Source of the DNA: Synaphobranchus kaupii
Lineage: Eukaryota; Chordata; Actinopteri; Anguilliformes; Synaphobranchidae
NCBI GenBank assembly: GCA_029718625.1
Contig: CM056389.1
Coordinates: 22,787,381-22,851,380 of the forward strand
DNA length: 64,000 nt
Direction: 5' to 3'
In this document: positions 30,647-42,567 of the stretch, piece by piece
Numbering within the stretch: position 1 is the first letter of the stretch
How the letters are laid out: every line of letters begins with the position of its first letter
The notes under the pieces: model-generated
The model's database searches: none
What the model was told of the DNA's origin: nothing
The model's input: the letters and a program-made list of their open reading frames with translations, nothing else
Program-made: the position numbers and the translations under genes

Positions 30647-33600
30647 GTTGGCATGCTTTGCGTTATTTGTATTTTAGCTAGGCTATAATTGCATTAGTTT
30701 TGGATAAACTTGATCAAACTTGTTTTCACTTTCCTACAAGTTAACAACGTGTCATGTATTTACGGTTTTGATAAAGCATGCAAGTTATTGAAGAAACGTG
30801 TCTGTCTCATCCTATTACTTTGTTGCAGTATAGACAACCTCAATGTAGGGTTCTGTGTTGTGCTGAAGCGATACATTGTATTGAGTTTTGAAATCTTTCT
30901 GCTCCCTGACACTTAGGCCTACAGCGCAACCCATAGCATAGGCTTATCATAGACTAATAGGCTATCTTTATTTTTTTGATGGTGACGTCATATAAAACTG
31001 CCCCTCCACAAATGTCATGCTAAAATTGCCACTGGTTAAATATATGATTATTTTATGTTTTAGAGAAGTGCACAATTTAGCCCTTTTGGATAGATTTGGA
31101 GACATTAAGGGCACTACCTTCTGGATGGCGGGTGGCAAGCCAGCGCATTGGCAAAGTGACATTTTCGGCATGTATTTTCACGCTCCTGAAAATACATAAA
31201 CGTCGTTCTGGATGAGCAGCGAAACTGCAAATTTGGGGCTCTATTTCCCGGCCGGTGGCGAGCCATCACTGGGGAGGTAGTAATTTTGTCTCGGATTTGC
31301 ACGCGCCTGAGCTCATTTGGTAATTTGGGGACTCTCCGTGCGCTGAAGTGGGAGGGCAGCCGCTGCTGGGTGGGTGTGTCCGTCAAGAGACAGCAGCCCA
31401 GTTCAATTTTACTGCAGCAGAATGCGATTTTGGGCTAAATTACATTGCGATTCGTGCTCGCACTGCCCGCCAGGTGAGAACAAGTTAACGGCACAAATCG
31501 CACCACAGCGTATGGCAAGTTGCTAATTTCGGGGCTTTCCCCAATGCGTGCATGATCATAACCTATTCAAAGGCCAATCAACCATTTTCGTGGATCATAT
31601 GTGGTCCAATTTGACTTTGAAATAAATCCCCCAAGCAGGTAAAAATTATACTTTGCCTTTATTGCTCATTGTCTTTTTTATAATGTTAATTATTGTATTT
31701 TTTTCTGTTTTTAATTGTTTATGGCTGTTATTATAAAGCACTGTGTTCCCAGGGGTACTGTATTCTTTCTTACACCCGTCTGTAATGAGAATAATGACAA
31801 ACTTGGTGCATACATTCACTCTTATTGCACATATAGTGATAAAAACGTAACTCAAGTAGATTCAATTAAATCAATGCAAAATAGATAGCCTATCATCTTC
31901 CAATGCAGAATCCTAAAGGCGACAAAAATCGCTAATGAATGTGGCGAGGAAATGGGTTCCATTTCGTTCTTCCAACCATTAGGGTCGTCAATATGGATGG
32001 CCATCTGTGGCCAGATGCATCGAGACTTTCATACCAGAATTGTCATGGTACATGACCCCCGCATAGTGACGCAATTCCTCCCATAAATGGGGGAGCCGCA
32101 GTGACGCTTTCCAATTAAATTTCCTCGCCAATGCATAAAAGACGTGAAACTGTTTGTATCCTGTGCAAATCCCCTATCGCCTTGTGACTTCGTTGGGGCT
32201 ATGGTTTTTTTCGTTCTGACGATTCTAATCGTCCTCCAAATGCGCCGGTAAGCACTTACGAGCGACATCCGCGAATAGCTTTGCTATCTTGTTCGGATAG
32301 TCAGCTCTTCGATACTGTTGCGGTAGACACGTGTGCTAGCGCATTTACTGCGTTCACTCTAGCGGACCAAGTCTTGCGGTGAACAGGTTTGTATACAGCA
32401 AAATACAGGTTTGTATCTTTCTGTGATTATAGGCCGAGTACGCATGCTTCGTGACACTATCTGCCTGGACTTTCCCTACTAAACACTACCGCCATGTTTT
32501 ACCATCTGCGGGTGTTCTTTAATTGTGCTCAGGCACGAGATTCCATTGATCGAACCTGGGCGTGGTAAGTATATCCCAGTGAGATCGATTACCAAGCAAT
32601 CGGCTAGCGACAGTGCTATACTGCACTACAAAGGCAAAAGACCTTAACTCGCCAGAGTGTAGAACTGAGAAAAATTACTTTAAAGTTTTTATGTTGTCCA
32701 GCAAAATGTATTGTAGGTAGTGTAAATCCCGCGCAGCTAGACCAATGAGGGAATAGCCCGGAACGAAGGTTTAAACGTGATATTTTCCTCTGTTGCTGTG
32801 GGAAAAGGTAAGAGTGTTGAAATGTTACTGTTCTTACAACCGGATGAGACTGCTTCTTTAAATTCGCGGGATCAGCTAGTAATTGACCACGTGTCAGAGA
32901 CAATAGTACCACTTTGCCTCCCGCTCTAGTCTGGTCTGCAGGCTGACTCCAGCTTACCCAAAAAGGCAGCCTCTGTATATTATATTAATGGTCAGCCACC
33001 AACGCTGATTCCATTCTCGTATATATCTGACTCCAATTTAATTATTAGTATATAATTTCAATGTATAATTTATAATTGATTTGTTAAAATACTCTCGTAC
33101 TCTTGAGCCTGTTCTCTGAACTGGATGCGCCGGTTCCACCGAGTGCTACATACGGCCGTTTATGTACAGCACTCACGGCTGACTAGATGTCTCCATTTAT
33201 CTCAGAGGTTGCGGAGGAGGCCACTTCATAAGGTATAGCCTATCCTAAAGGCTCAGGGACCCGAGAAGATAATATTGGCAACGCCCGTTCTCAACATGTA
33301 TAAAAGGCATGCGGAGATGATCTAACTTAAGACAGAGTTCTACGGGTGCAATACTCCGTGATACATTAAGCTTAACTAGTCAATCTCCCTAGATCAGCAG
33401 AGGGGGAAATCCAGACTGAGGAAATCAATCAACTCATTACCGTGTTAACAGAGATAGAATGTATTTTTCAAAGAAACCACACAAATCAAGTTTAACAGTT
33501 TACCAGGTAGGTTCTTTACTTTAAAATAATCAAATCATAGTTACAAATTACAACACAACATATTAAAAATAAAATAGAGTATAGAAAAATATTAATTCAT

Positions 33601-35294
33601 ACCTGGCAATTCACTACACACAATACACAAAGTGAGATGTGTGGGAGAGTCTGATTACAGCTTCCCCGAGTTCTTTGCTTCCTTTGATTATATGCCCAAA
33701 CTCTGTGTTTGATCTGGCTGTGGATGATCGTAAAACCATAAACTGGCCAGAAGGCTAATATTGCACCTTTCGTCCCTCCTTCAAGGGGGGTTTGGCAGAA
33801 AGAGTTTCCTGTGGTATAATTCCACAGCGGCAGTTTACTCCTGAGTTATGAAATATATATTTCCTCCATGTTGACCATTGAGGAAATATAGGCTATTGCA
33901 CCACACACACCAAGACCATCAAAACGATATCAAACATGAATAGGTCTACGTTCGTGTTGTCATGAGCATCCCATCTCTGCATAGTTTTCAAATGTGATTA
34001 ATATTAATGCCACAAACAGTCCCAGGATTCCTGTTGAAGAACATTACATTATACCCTAGTTTCCCCTGTTCAGTCAGGTACATTAACTGTGTGTATTTAT
34101 TCATGTAACACTGAGAAACTGAACAATATATATTTGTTCCTCTGGAAAAAGAGTGTACAATGTATGTTCCAGTGTCAGGACTATTTTCAGTATATACTGT
34201 ACAATGTAGCATAAATATTCATCACACTTTAAGGTTTTTAAGCTTTAGGAAAACCAACGCAGTCTGTACTGTTATACCATGCTGTGTGGACATTATTTGA
34301 ATGAAAGGATGTGGCCTGTCTCAGTGACGTCAGGCGGGGCAGTCTTGCATTGTCCGTGCGCGGGAGTTTCAAACAGATCAGAGTCTCTCCCAGGATCATA
34401 AAACTCCTAGGACATTCTCGGACACCGTAAACCTTAGGCCAGATGGTCTCAGCAAACATCCCGGCACCAGACGCGTGACTTTATTACCACTTCCCGGTAT
34501 TGTGTTCTTAGGTGCTCTGGGCGTTAATTCCTGTCTTACAGTAGGATATTGAAAATTTGGCAATTCTTTGTTTTTTTAATGAAGTAATTTATCTACATAA
34601 AACTCAAACTTGACCTTTGACCCTTATTTGGAAGTTACTGTATTCTGCCTTTGCATTGTCTGCAAAATAATAAGGGGTCATACCAAGGCAAAAGGCAGTA
34701 ACTTCCACTTGATCTATCAATTGGTTGCTGATCACTATATAAAATCAGTATATGATAATAATGATAATATCTACATAAAATCTAGTGATCATGGCACAAT
34801 TATATATAGCTTTCATATATTAGTGATGCTTATCTTATCCCTTGTGATGGTTATAATACCATTAAATGAAAGCTGACCGCCTGTACTTTCATCCCATATC
34901 CATATTTTTATCTCAAATCCAAATATCTTCGAGTAGGCCTACATAGCGAAAACAACAAATCTCACAAGCCGTTCACATACTTTTTCAACTGACTGTAGGT
35001 TAGGATTTATGCATAGGTTATAATGAGGAACCTTATTCTTATAAAGTGTGATTCATATATGTTGGATGAATGCCAGAGTGTAGGATAGCCTATCAAGCCT
35101 ATCAAGAAGAACTTGTTATGGATTTAACGTTTTGAACCCCAGCGAGTATCCTAACATACTCAAAACTCCGGCTGTGGATTTAACTTGTCGGAGGACAATT
35201 GTTGCATTTGCAATGGATTGGATCAGGTTACAAGAAATGGTAGGCTATCTTTATTTAATTGTGAATCCTTACTGCTGAACATGCATATTGCACT

Positions 35295-35297
<3 letters not shown>

Positions 35298-35366
<69 letters not shown>

Positions 35367-35372
35367 TGTGTG
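35298..35372. repeat. (TG)n microsatellite, copy A
   Basis: A TG run of about 75 bp with one TTTG interruption near its end; copy B has about 51 bp. Confidence 0.95.
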
Positions 35373-35460
35373 AGAGATTAGGCTAGGAGGTGTGTCTCTA
35401 GGCGAGCCCTAACGCAGTCGCGCTGTCCTTGGCTGTCACTGACAGTGTCTCGCACTGTTG

Positions 35461-35804
35461 GGCTGTCACAGGCTGACAAAGCCTGCGTGTCACGAAAAAA
35501 AAAAACATTCATTGCATATGATTTCCGATTACTTATTAGCTAGCAAGCCATTTAGTTATTATTTGTTTCCATGCTTTGTTTGCATTGTTCTGATTGCATA
35601 TGGGAGTCTAACGTTAAGCTAGCTAATGTAACGCTAGCTCGCGCTAGCTAGCTAAGTAATAGTTTTTTTGGCTGTCACTGTCAAAGGCTGACAGTCTGCA
35701 TGACACGAAAAAAGCATTAATTGCGTATGATTATGATTACTTATAGCTGGCAAGTATTGTTTGTTTCCAATGCTTTGTTTGCATTGTTCTAATCGCATAT
35801 GGGA
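35461..35804. repeat. Imperfect tandem duplication, about 210 bp period
   Basis: Units 35461-35609 and 35670-35804 share GGCTGTCAC, GGCTGACA, a CACGAAAAAA tract and TGCTTTGTTTGCATTGTTCT in the same order. Tracts of (GCTA)n lie between them. Also present in copy B at about 56939-57284. Confidence 0.8.
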
Positions 35805-36560
35805 GCAGTTTTGTTTGTCAAGTTATAACCTATACTAGCTAGCTAACTGTAACTAGTAGATGATCTATCTATCTACGCTATCTAGCTATCTATCTTGTAA
35901 TCTTTCTTACCTTGATCTTGGTGTCGGCGTTTCAATGCCATATCCACCAAAATTTTCCCTCGAGAGCAATGGGCCATTCTTAAGTAAGCTGTAGTAAAAA
36001 CAATCACTCCAACAATATTTGCTTAATACTTTATTCAAGCTATTGCGTGTGTGTCAGAAATGCTTTGGTGACAGATATTATACAAAGGTAGAATACCATA
36101 ACTTCAGCGCGGTAAACAGTAACTCCACTTTGATGCGCAGCAAAACAAAGGCAGAGTACCTTAACTCAACTCGAACGTTTCAGAGTGCCTTGGAACAAAG
36201 GCAAAGAACCTTAACTGATGTTACGTCCTTCTGCCTTGGCTTCTGTAGGACTTTTGGAAGTTACGGCAAAGACAACCCACTATTTTCTCGAAAAAACAAC
36301 ACAATTGACTCAAGATATTTGTCCACATGATAAAGTAGATATTTAATGTTCCAAAAATGACAATAACTAATTTTTGACCAAAAATAAAGTTACGGCCTTT
36401 TGCCTTGGCAAGGCAGTATATCGATTGGTGTATAAGGCTGGGTACGCGTGCTCCACTACACTATCTGCCTCGACTTCCCTACTAAAGACCACTGCCACCT
36501 TCTATCATCTGCGCCTGCTCTTTTTTCCCCATAGAGTTCTATAGGAAAATGAGTCCGGAG

Positions 36561-37575
36561 AAATAACCCTTGCAGTGATCCATCCACATCTACTCCATAT
36601 CTGGCAACAGAGTGATGGTTTGGGGCTCGTTTGATAGCTCAGACCCTTGATAACTTACAGCCATTTAGCCAGCCATGTGTTCCATACTGTACCAGTGTAA
36701 TTTACAGCTGAATCTAGTCTCACCCCCCAATTTCCATAGAGATCCATTCAAATGCAGAGAGGTTATAGTATCGCTTGTAACAGTACCTGAAAATAAGATA
36801 TCGACAGTTTTTTTGATGTTGATGGTCACAGAATTCAGCAAGTAACAGCATGTAAAGGATATGCAACCAAATATGAAATATGATACTTTAAAAATACGTT
36901 AAAGCAAAGGCTATGAATACTTATGTAAATGAGAAATTTTAGTTTTTTAATAAATTTGCAAAGATCTCAAAAAAACGTTTTTCACATTGTCATTATGGGG
37001 TGTTGTGTGTAGAATTTTGAGGGAAAAAATGAATTTAATCAATTTTGGAATAAGGCTGTAACAGAACAAAATGTGGAAAAAGTGAAGCGCTGTGAATACT
37101 TTCCGGATGCACTGTATGTGACCAAATATTAAAAATTATTACTTTATTCTATATATAAATGCAGGGGGGCCAATAATTGTGGCCAATGTGGTTTTGTTAA
37201 AAATAATTATTTCTTGATGAGGGATTTTTTTTTTCATAATAAATTAACGTCAATTAAAGGTTGGATTCTTATTGTTTTTTCAGTGTGAGATTAAGCTAAT
37301 TCACCAAACGGTGAATTTTTTATAACCCTTTTTGCTCATCTTTACAGGGGGGGCCAATAATTTTGTCCTCAACTGTATGTAACCCCTAAATAACCTATTT
37401 TTGTCAGTAAAATAAAATTGCATATTTTCTAAAAACCTGTTTTCACTTCGTCATTATTGGCTATTGTCTGTAGATGTTTGAGGCAAACAATTAACTGAAT
37501 CTATTGTAGTATAAGTCTGTAACGTGGAGAAGGTGAAAGGGGTGTGCAGACTTTCCGGCTTGACTGTATTTTCCC
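36561..37575. repeat. Mosaic of Tc1-type terminal and transposase fragments
   Basis: Several old Tc1-like pieces follow each other: GTGATGGTTTGGGGCTCG (a transposase RVMVWG-type motif) at about 36612, an end ATACTTTCCGGATGCACTGTA at about 37096, GGGGGGCCAATAATTTTGTC at about 37347, and CAGACTTTCCGGCTTGACTG at about 37547. None has an open transposase. Confidence 0.6.
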
Positions 37576-38397
37576 AAGATTTCTTTGCATTTGTGGCACC
37601 TTACTTTGAACTAAATTATGAAAATGAACTAATCTAAGTTATTATTGTAAATGGTACAACTGTCTTTTTAACTGCAAAAAGGTTAAAGAAGGTAGTTATG
37701 GCAACCCAGTTACCTGGGGCCTGTTCCAGAAAGCGGGCTCAATCTCAAGTGAGTCTGAATTTAAACTTGAAGACTGACTTGAGTGAGCAAGATGCGGAAT
37801 ATCCGGATTTCTCGGTTTCAAACACCAATTCCAAAGTAGGTGATCAAGATCGATCAGACTCGGATAGGTTAATGAGCCCAAACCATGCACGTTCACTGTG
37901 AATTTAAAAAGTCATCCCTGATCAGACACGAAACAAAATGTTCAAAGTGGATTTTTAGTCCGAGAAGCATATATGTTTCCACAGCCATCAAAAAAGAGAC
38001 AATCATTATGACATACAAGTACAACAAAATTCAATAAAAACATAATACCCCAGCTCAATGCCGGAGTGGCTAATCGGGAGAATCTGGAAGAATCCCGGTG
38101 GGCCGCTGGTTTTTGGGCTGGTGGCGAGGATCGGTAAACACAATAATTGTATTTAGAACATATACTTGCTGCAGTGTGGGCTGCGTGAGTTCTCACTCGG
38201 CCCCCCCCCTTTCTCCTCCTCACACACGCACGAAAAGCAACCACGGCCCATACCAGAAACTTGGATGCTGATAGGGGGATGAGAGTGGCTCCTCCAAAAT
38301 TCCATAATTGGTTGAACCCAAGTTTGTTTTAGATTATGATTGATCACCTGATGTAATTGGCTTAGTTTACACGTTTGTGCCAGACGAAGATGCTAAA

Positions 38398-38529
38398 ATG
38401 GAGAATAAAATAAGGAAAGGAGGAGCAGAAAGGGCTAGGATAAAAAAAAAGGCAATGGAAGAAGAAGCGGCCAAATGAGCCAAATTAACTGACATATTTC
38501 GAACACAAACACAGCTGATGATGAGAAAG
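38398..38529 (+). pseudogene. N-terminal remnant of a hAT-like transposase gene
   Basis: From the ATG the frame reads basic (KIRKGGAERARIKKK), then EEEAAK, one TGA, then AKLTDIFRTQTQ, and meets a donor-like AAAG|GTAGAG. A basic start followed by KLTDIF is reminiscent of ZMYM/hAT-type transposases. The assignment is tentative. The copy-B version has one more A in its A-run and is frameshifted. Confidence 0.35.
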
Positions 38530-40008
38530 GTAGAGTACAGTGTTAAGATGTCATAGATGTGTAAAGCACAATATCATTGCATGCCATCCACAATTAAAGT
38601 TTATTGTCCAGGAATTTTAAAGAATGACTGGCGTATTCACGAATAACTGCTTTGATAAATGCAGTTTTTTTTTGGATCATCTAATTGTGAAAGGCATTTT
38701 GCTATATAGACTCTGAGCAGCCAGGGTTTTAAAAAAAATACACATTTTTAGCGAGGGGGGAGTTCATTGTGTTGGAAATTATTATTCTTGTTTATTATTA
38801 GGCCATGAAAGGTATTATTATAATAATAAGTAAATTATTAAGTAACACTGTTTTAGATAACGTTAGCTAACATAGCCTAGCCTTCTTGCTGTCGCTTCTT
38901 GTTGGTTTTGTGAGCTAACATTATTAACTTTTTATTTATTTGACGTCTAATGTCACCCTTCAACCATGAGGTAACGTGAGGTAACATTAGCTATCTAGCA
39001 AAAGTTAACAGCCAAATGAAGTTAGTTTAACTTGATAACTTACTGGAGATTTAAATGTTACATTCAGAGAGCTCACGTTAGTTAATCGCCATGAATGGAC
39101 GTTTTATATCTTTCAGGACATTGTCACGAACGTGAACATCTGCCAAGTTAAACGTGTTATTTACTAAATTAGAAAAACGATGACTAAAACAGCAATTAGG
39201 AAAGCACACAATCAATGACATGATTTTTTTTTGTTTGCAGTGTAATTAGCTGGTTGAGATTTTTGGCTGTCAAGAACGGCGGTACGCTCATAAAAAAGGA
39301 ATAATTAGGCGACATAAAAACCCCACACAAAGCAATGTAGTTTTCTGTAATAAACATTTTACAATTAGGCCTAGAATTTTTCTGTTATAATTTCAATATT
39401 ATGTAGCTAATTCTTTAAAAAATGTTTATATGCTCTATTGCACTATTGTTCAGAATTTGTAGGAACACTTCATAATGTAGGCTATTTAACTACTTTGACA
39501 ACACGACTTTAGTATTCCATGCTGATGAGCTCACATTTAGACCCGGTTTTAAAGGCGATTTGTCAACAAGGCCTTTGTGACTGCATGACTGAACGTTACG
39601 TAAGTGTATCATAATGGCTAAGGAGCTTGCAACTTCAACAGTTGTACGTTTATACCCAGGCAGACACTGTCGTTGTACCCAGGAACAAGGTATACCTAAG
39701 GTGAATTGTTCTATTCATAAATTGTACTTAAATGCAGTGCCTATAAATAGGTGTAGAACATTTTCCTGATGGTCGAATATTATTTTATTGCAATCTTATC
39801 AAACATATTATAGACTATGGCGTATTACTGTCTTCCTGGGCTATAATTGTCACTACGGGCATGGAAAATACTCATGCCAATTTACTGTGCATATGTGCTT
39901 GTTGAATGTAAAATTTTCCTTGGAGTGATTATAAATGTTGTATATGCTTTATAATGCACACAAACTATTCATATATTCATTTTATGACAGGTTTTGGATC
40001 CATAGATA

Positions 40009-40551
40009 CACTGCCCGGCCAAAAAAAAAGTTGCCATTGCACCCGTCATGCATAGTGTCCACTGTACAAGCCTCTGGAGGCAGTGTTATGATCTGGCGTT
40101 GCTTCAGTTGGTCAGGTCTAGGCTCAGCAACATTATGCAGCAATAAAATGAAGTCAGCTAAGTACCTGCATGTACTTAATGACTAGGTTATCCCATCAAT
40201 GGGCATTTTCCAGGACGACAATGCCAAGATTCATCGGGCTCAAATTGTAAAAGAGTGGTCCAGGGAGCATGAAGAATCATTTTCACACATGAATTAGCCA
40301 CCAGATTCCTGACCTTAACACCATTGAAAGTCTTTGGGATGTGCTGGGGAACACTTTACGGAGTGGTTCGACTCTCCCGTCGTCAATACAAGATCTCAGC
40401 CAAAAATTCATGCAACTCTGGATGGAAATAAATGTTGTGACATTGCATAAGGTTGTCGAAACAATGCCACAACAAATGTGCGCCGTAATCAAAGCTAAAG
40501 GCGGTCCAACTAAATATTAGAGTGTGCGACTTTTGTTTTGGCCGGGCAGTG
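40009..40551 (+). mobile_element. Internally deleted Tc1/mariner relic, copy A
   Basis: CACTGCCCGGCCAAAA and TTTTGGCCGGGCAGTG form inverted ends next to TA on both sides (40007-40008, 40552-40553). It is only 543 bp. The interior keeps scrambled parts of the C-terminal half of a transposase: a GGSVMIW motif, a FQDDNA motif and, in another frame, PDLNTIESLW. Confidence 0.88.
40040..40500 (+). pseudogene. Tc1 transposase remnant
   Basis: Only the catalytic half is left, broken by stops and frameshifts (for example TAG after LHVLND and a frame change before PDLNTIE). The DNA-binding half is gone. Confidence 0.8.
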
Positions 40552-41896
40552 TATATACCCCGTCCTGATGAAAAACGTTATTCCCACTTGAATATTATGC
40601 AAAAGTGAGCTTTCTGAGCCAAAACAGTTGATTTGTACTTAAATATATTATTATTTTATGATTTAGATCAGTGCACAATTTAGCTATTTTGGATAGATTT
40701 TGTGTCATATATCTTTAATACTTCTGCATATCACCCTCAGTCTGCACACTTGTGGACGAGTCTATAATCCAGGAAATCTATAGTTTTACCTGTTTTAGAT
40801 ATGCAGTTGCATTGAATTGCAAACTAATGAAAAACTATTTTTCGTTGCATTTTCCCAAGATTTATTTGCATTTGTGGCACTTTACTTTGACTCTAATTAT
40901 GAAAGTAAACTAATCTAAGTTATTATTGTAAATGGTACAACTGTCTTCTCTCATTTAAGCCATTTTTCACGTTTCTGTGATGCTCACACGTGGAGTTATA
41001 AAGCCTTAATAGGTGAGAAATTACCAAATTTAGCATCTGCGCAAAAGGGTTAAAGAAGGTGAAGTTATGGCAACCCGGTTACCAGGGGCCTGTTCCAGAA
41101 AGTGGGCTCGATCTCAAGCCAGTCTAAACTTAAACTTGAAGACTGACTTGACTGAGCAAGATGCAGCATATCCGGATTTCTCGGTTTTAAAAGCACCAAT
41201 TACAAAGTAAGTGATCAAGATCGATCAAATTCGGATAGGTTAATGAGCCCAAACCATGCGCGTTCACTGTGAACTTAAAAACCCTGATCAGACACAGAAA
41301 AAAATGATTAAATATGGAGTCTTAGTCCGAGAAACACCGCGCATAATTTTTCACAGCCATTGAACAAGAGACGATCATTATGACATACAGTACAACAAAA
41401 TTCAATAAAAACATAATACCCCCGCAGGAGCAAAGGAAAGGGAGCTGCCGTGGGGGGATAATTTTGAAATCGGGTTAATACATAAGTTTCTCTGACTGTG
41501 ATCAGTCACAGTCATGTTTGCTGAATAAAGTAGGTTGTTTCTTATTTCATTATTAGGCTTATTATTTTTAGTGTTTTTATATGTAATTCGGATATACGTC
41601 ATTTACAGTTTGTACAGTTACAGTTTGCAGGCCTATATTATTTATTTCGAAAAACTATTTTTTTAATTGACCTGCAGATCACTCATTTAAAATAAAAAAA
41701 TAAAAATAGGAAAAACTGAACTTGAGATAGCATTATTAGAGCACCAGTTAAAATAGAACACATGAAACATTGGACGTATATTTCTTCATTGTTAAATAAT
41801 TTGAAATGCTTTTTGTTATTTTATTTGCAGGAAAGGAAAGGTGCTTAATTATATAAACGTATTTGCGATCAGGTACAAGATTGTTAAATATAGTGT

Positions 41897-42148
41897 TTAA
41901 CAATAATATTGTGAATTTGGATATAAACGCACATGTGCACACTTGCCATTTAGACGGGCTATTAAACCTGTCACACGCTCTTTGATTTTAAAAGGCATGA
42001 TCGGCACATTTATTCTGCACACAGTTGCTTTGCCGATATTCTCTGAATTCCCAATGTTATACAAAAAGCTCCCATTGGCAAAAATACGCTGGGCAATGCA
42101 AAGGACTTGAACTTGGAGTGGAGTGAGCTCAAAGAGTGACATTGTCAA
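41897..42148 (-). pseudogene. Harbinger (HARBI1-like) transposase fragment
   Basis: The minus-strand frame contains IFANGSFLYNIGNSENIGKA followed by TVCR, which fits the well-conserved N-terminal block of PIF/Harbinger transposases (ATGSF...GD...SKATVCR pattern). Downstream the match is lost and no DDE residues are visible, so it is a fragment. An almost identical copy lies at 63330-63581. Confidence 0.75.
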
Positions 42149-42567
42149 TATGAGGCTTTAGAAGGTAATTGAGATAAATGACAGATTGCATGAAAAACAA
42201 TAACATTCATGAAGATACTCTTCTGAGTGAGCTCATTTATAATCGCGGTCTAATTATTCTTTCGCGATGAAAAGCCTTGATTACCATATTATACATCGGG
42301 TTGAAAAAGACAGTACACGATCAATGACATGATTGATACCTGATTTTTTTTGTTTTGCAGTGTAATTAGCTGGTTGACATTTTTGGCTGCCAAGAACGGC
42401 GGTACGCTGATAAATCAGGAAGAATTAGGCGACATACACACCCCCACACAAAGCTTTGTAGTTTTCTGTAATAAACATTTAGGCCTAGAATTTTTCTGTC
42501 ATAATTGCAATGTTATGTAGCTAATTCTTAAAAAATGTTTATGTGCTCTATTGCACTACTGTTCAGA

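Larger units (their letters stand above)
30655..36560. other. Non-coding 5.9 kb, shared with copy B
   Basis: Colinear with 52158-58035. I find no protein-coding gene. It contains a TG microsatellite, a tandem duplication at 35461-35804, and a direct repeat: 32440-32520 resembles 36430-36530 (both with ACACTATCTGCCT and CCCTACTAAA). CAAAGGCAAAAGACC near 32630 and CCTTTTGCCTTGG near 36397 are inverted, suggesting ends of an old element. Confidence 0.5.

Noticed and set aside
31114..31386. 90-codon minus-strand frame, conserved in copy B at 52617-52889
   Set aside because: Conservation reflects the recent duplication only; no start context, domain or codon signal supports a gene.
35185..35373. 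62-codon frame ending in a Cys-Val repeat
   Set aside because: A translation of the TG microsatellite.
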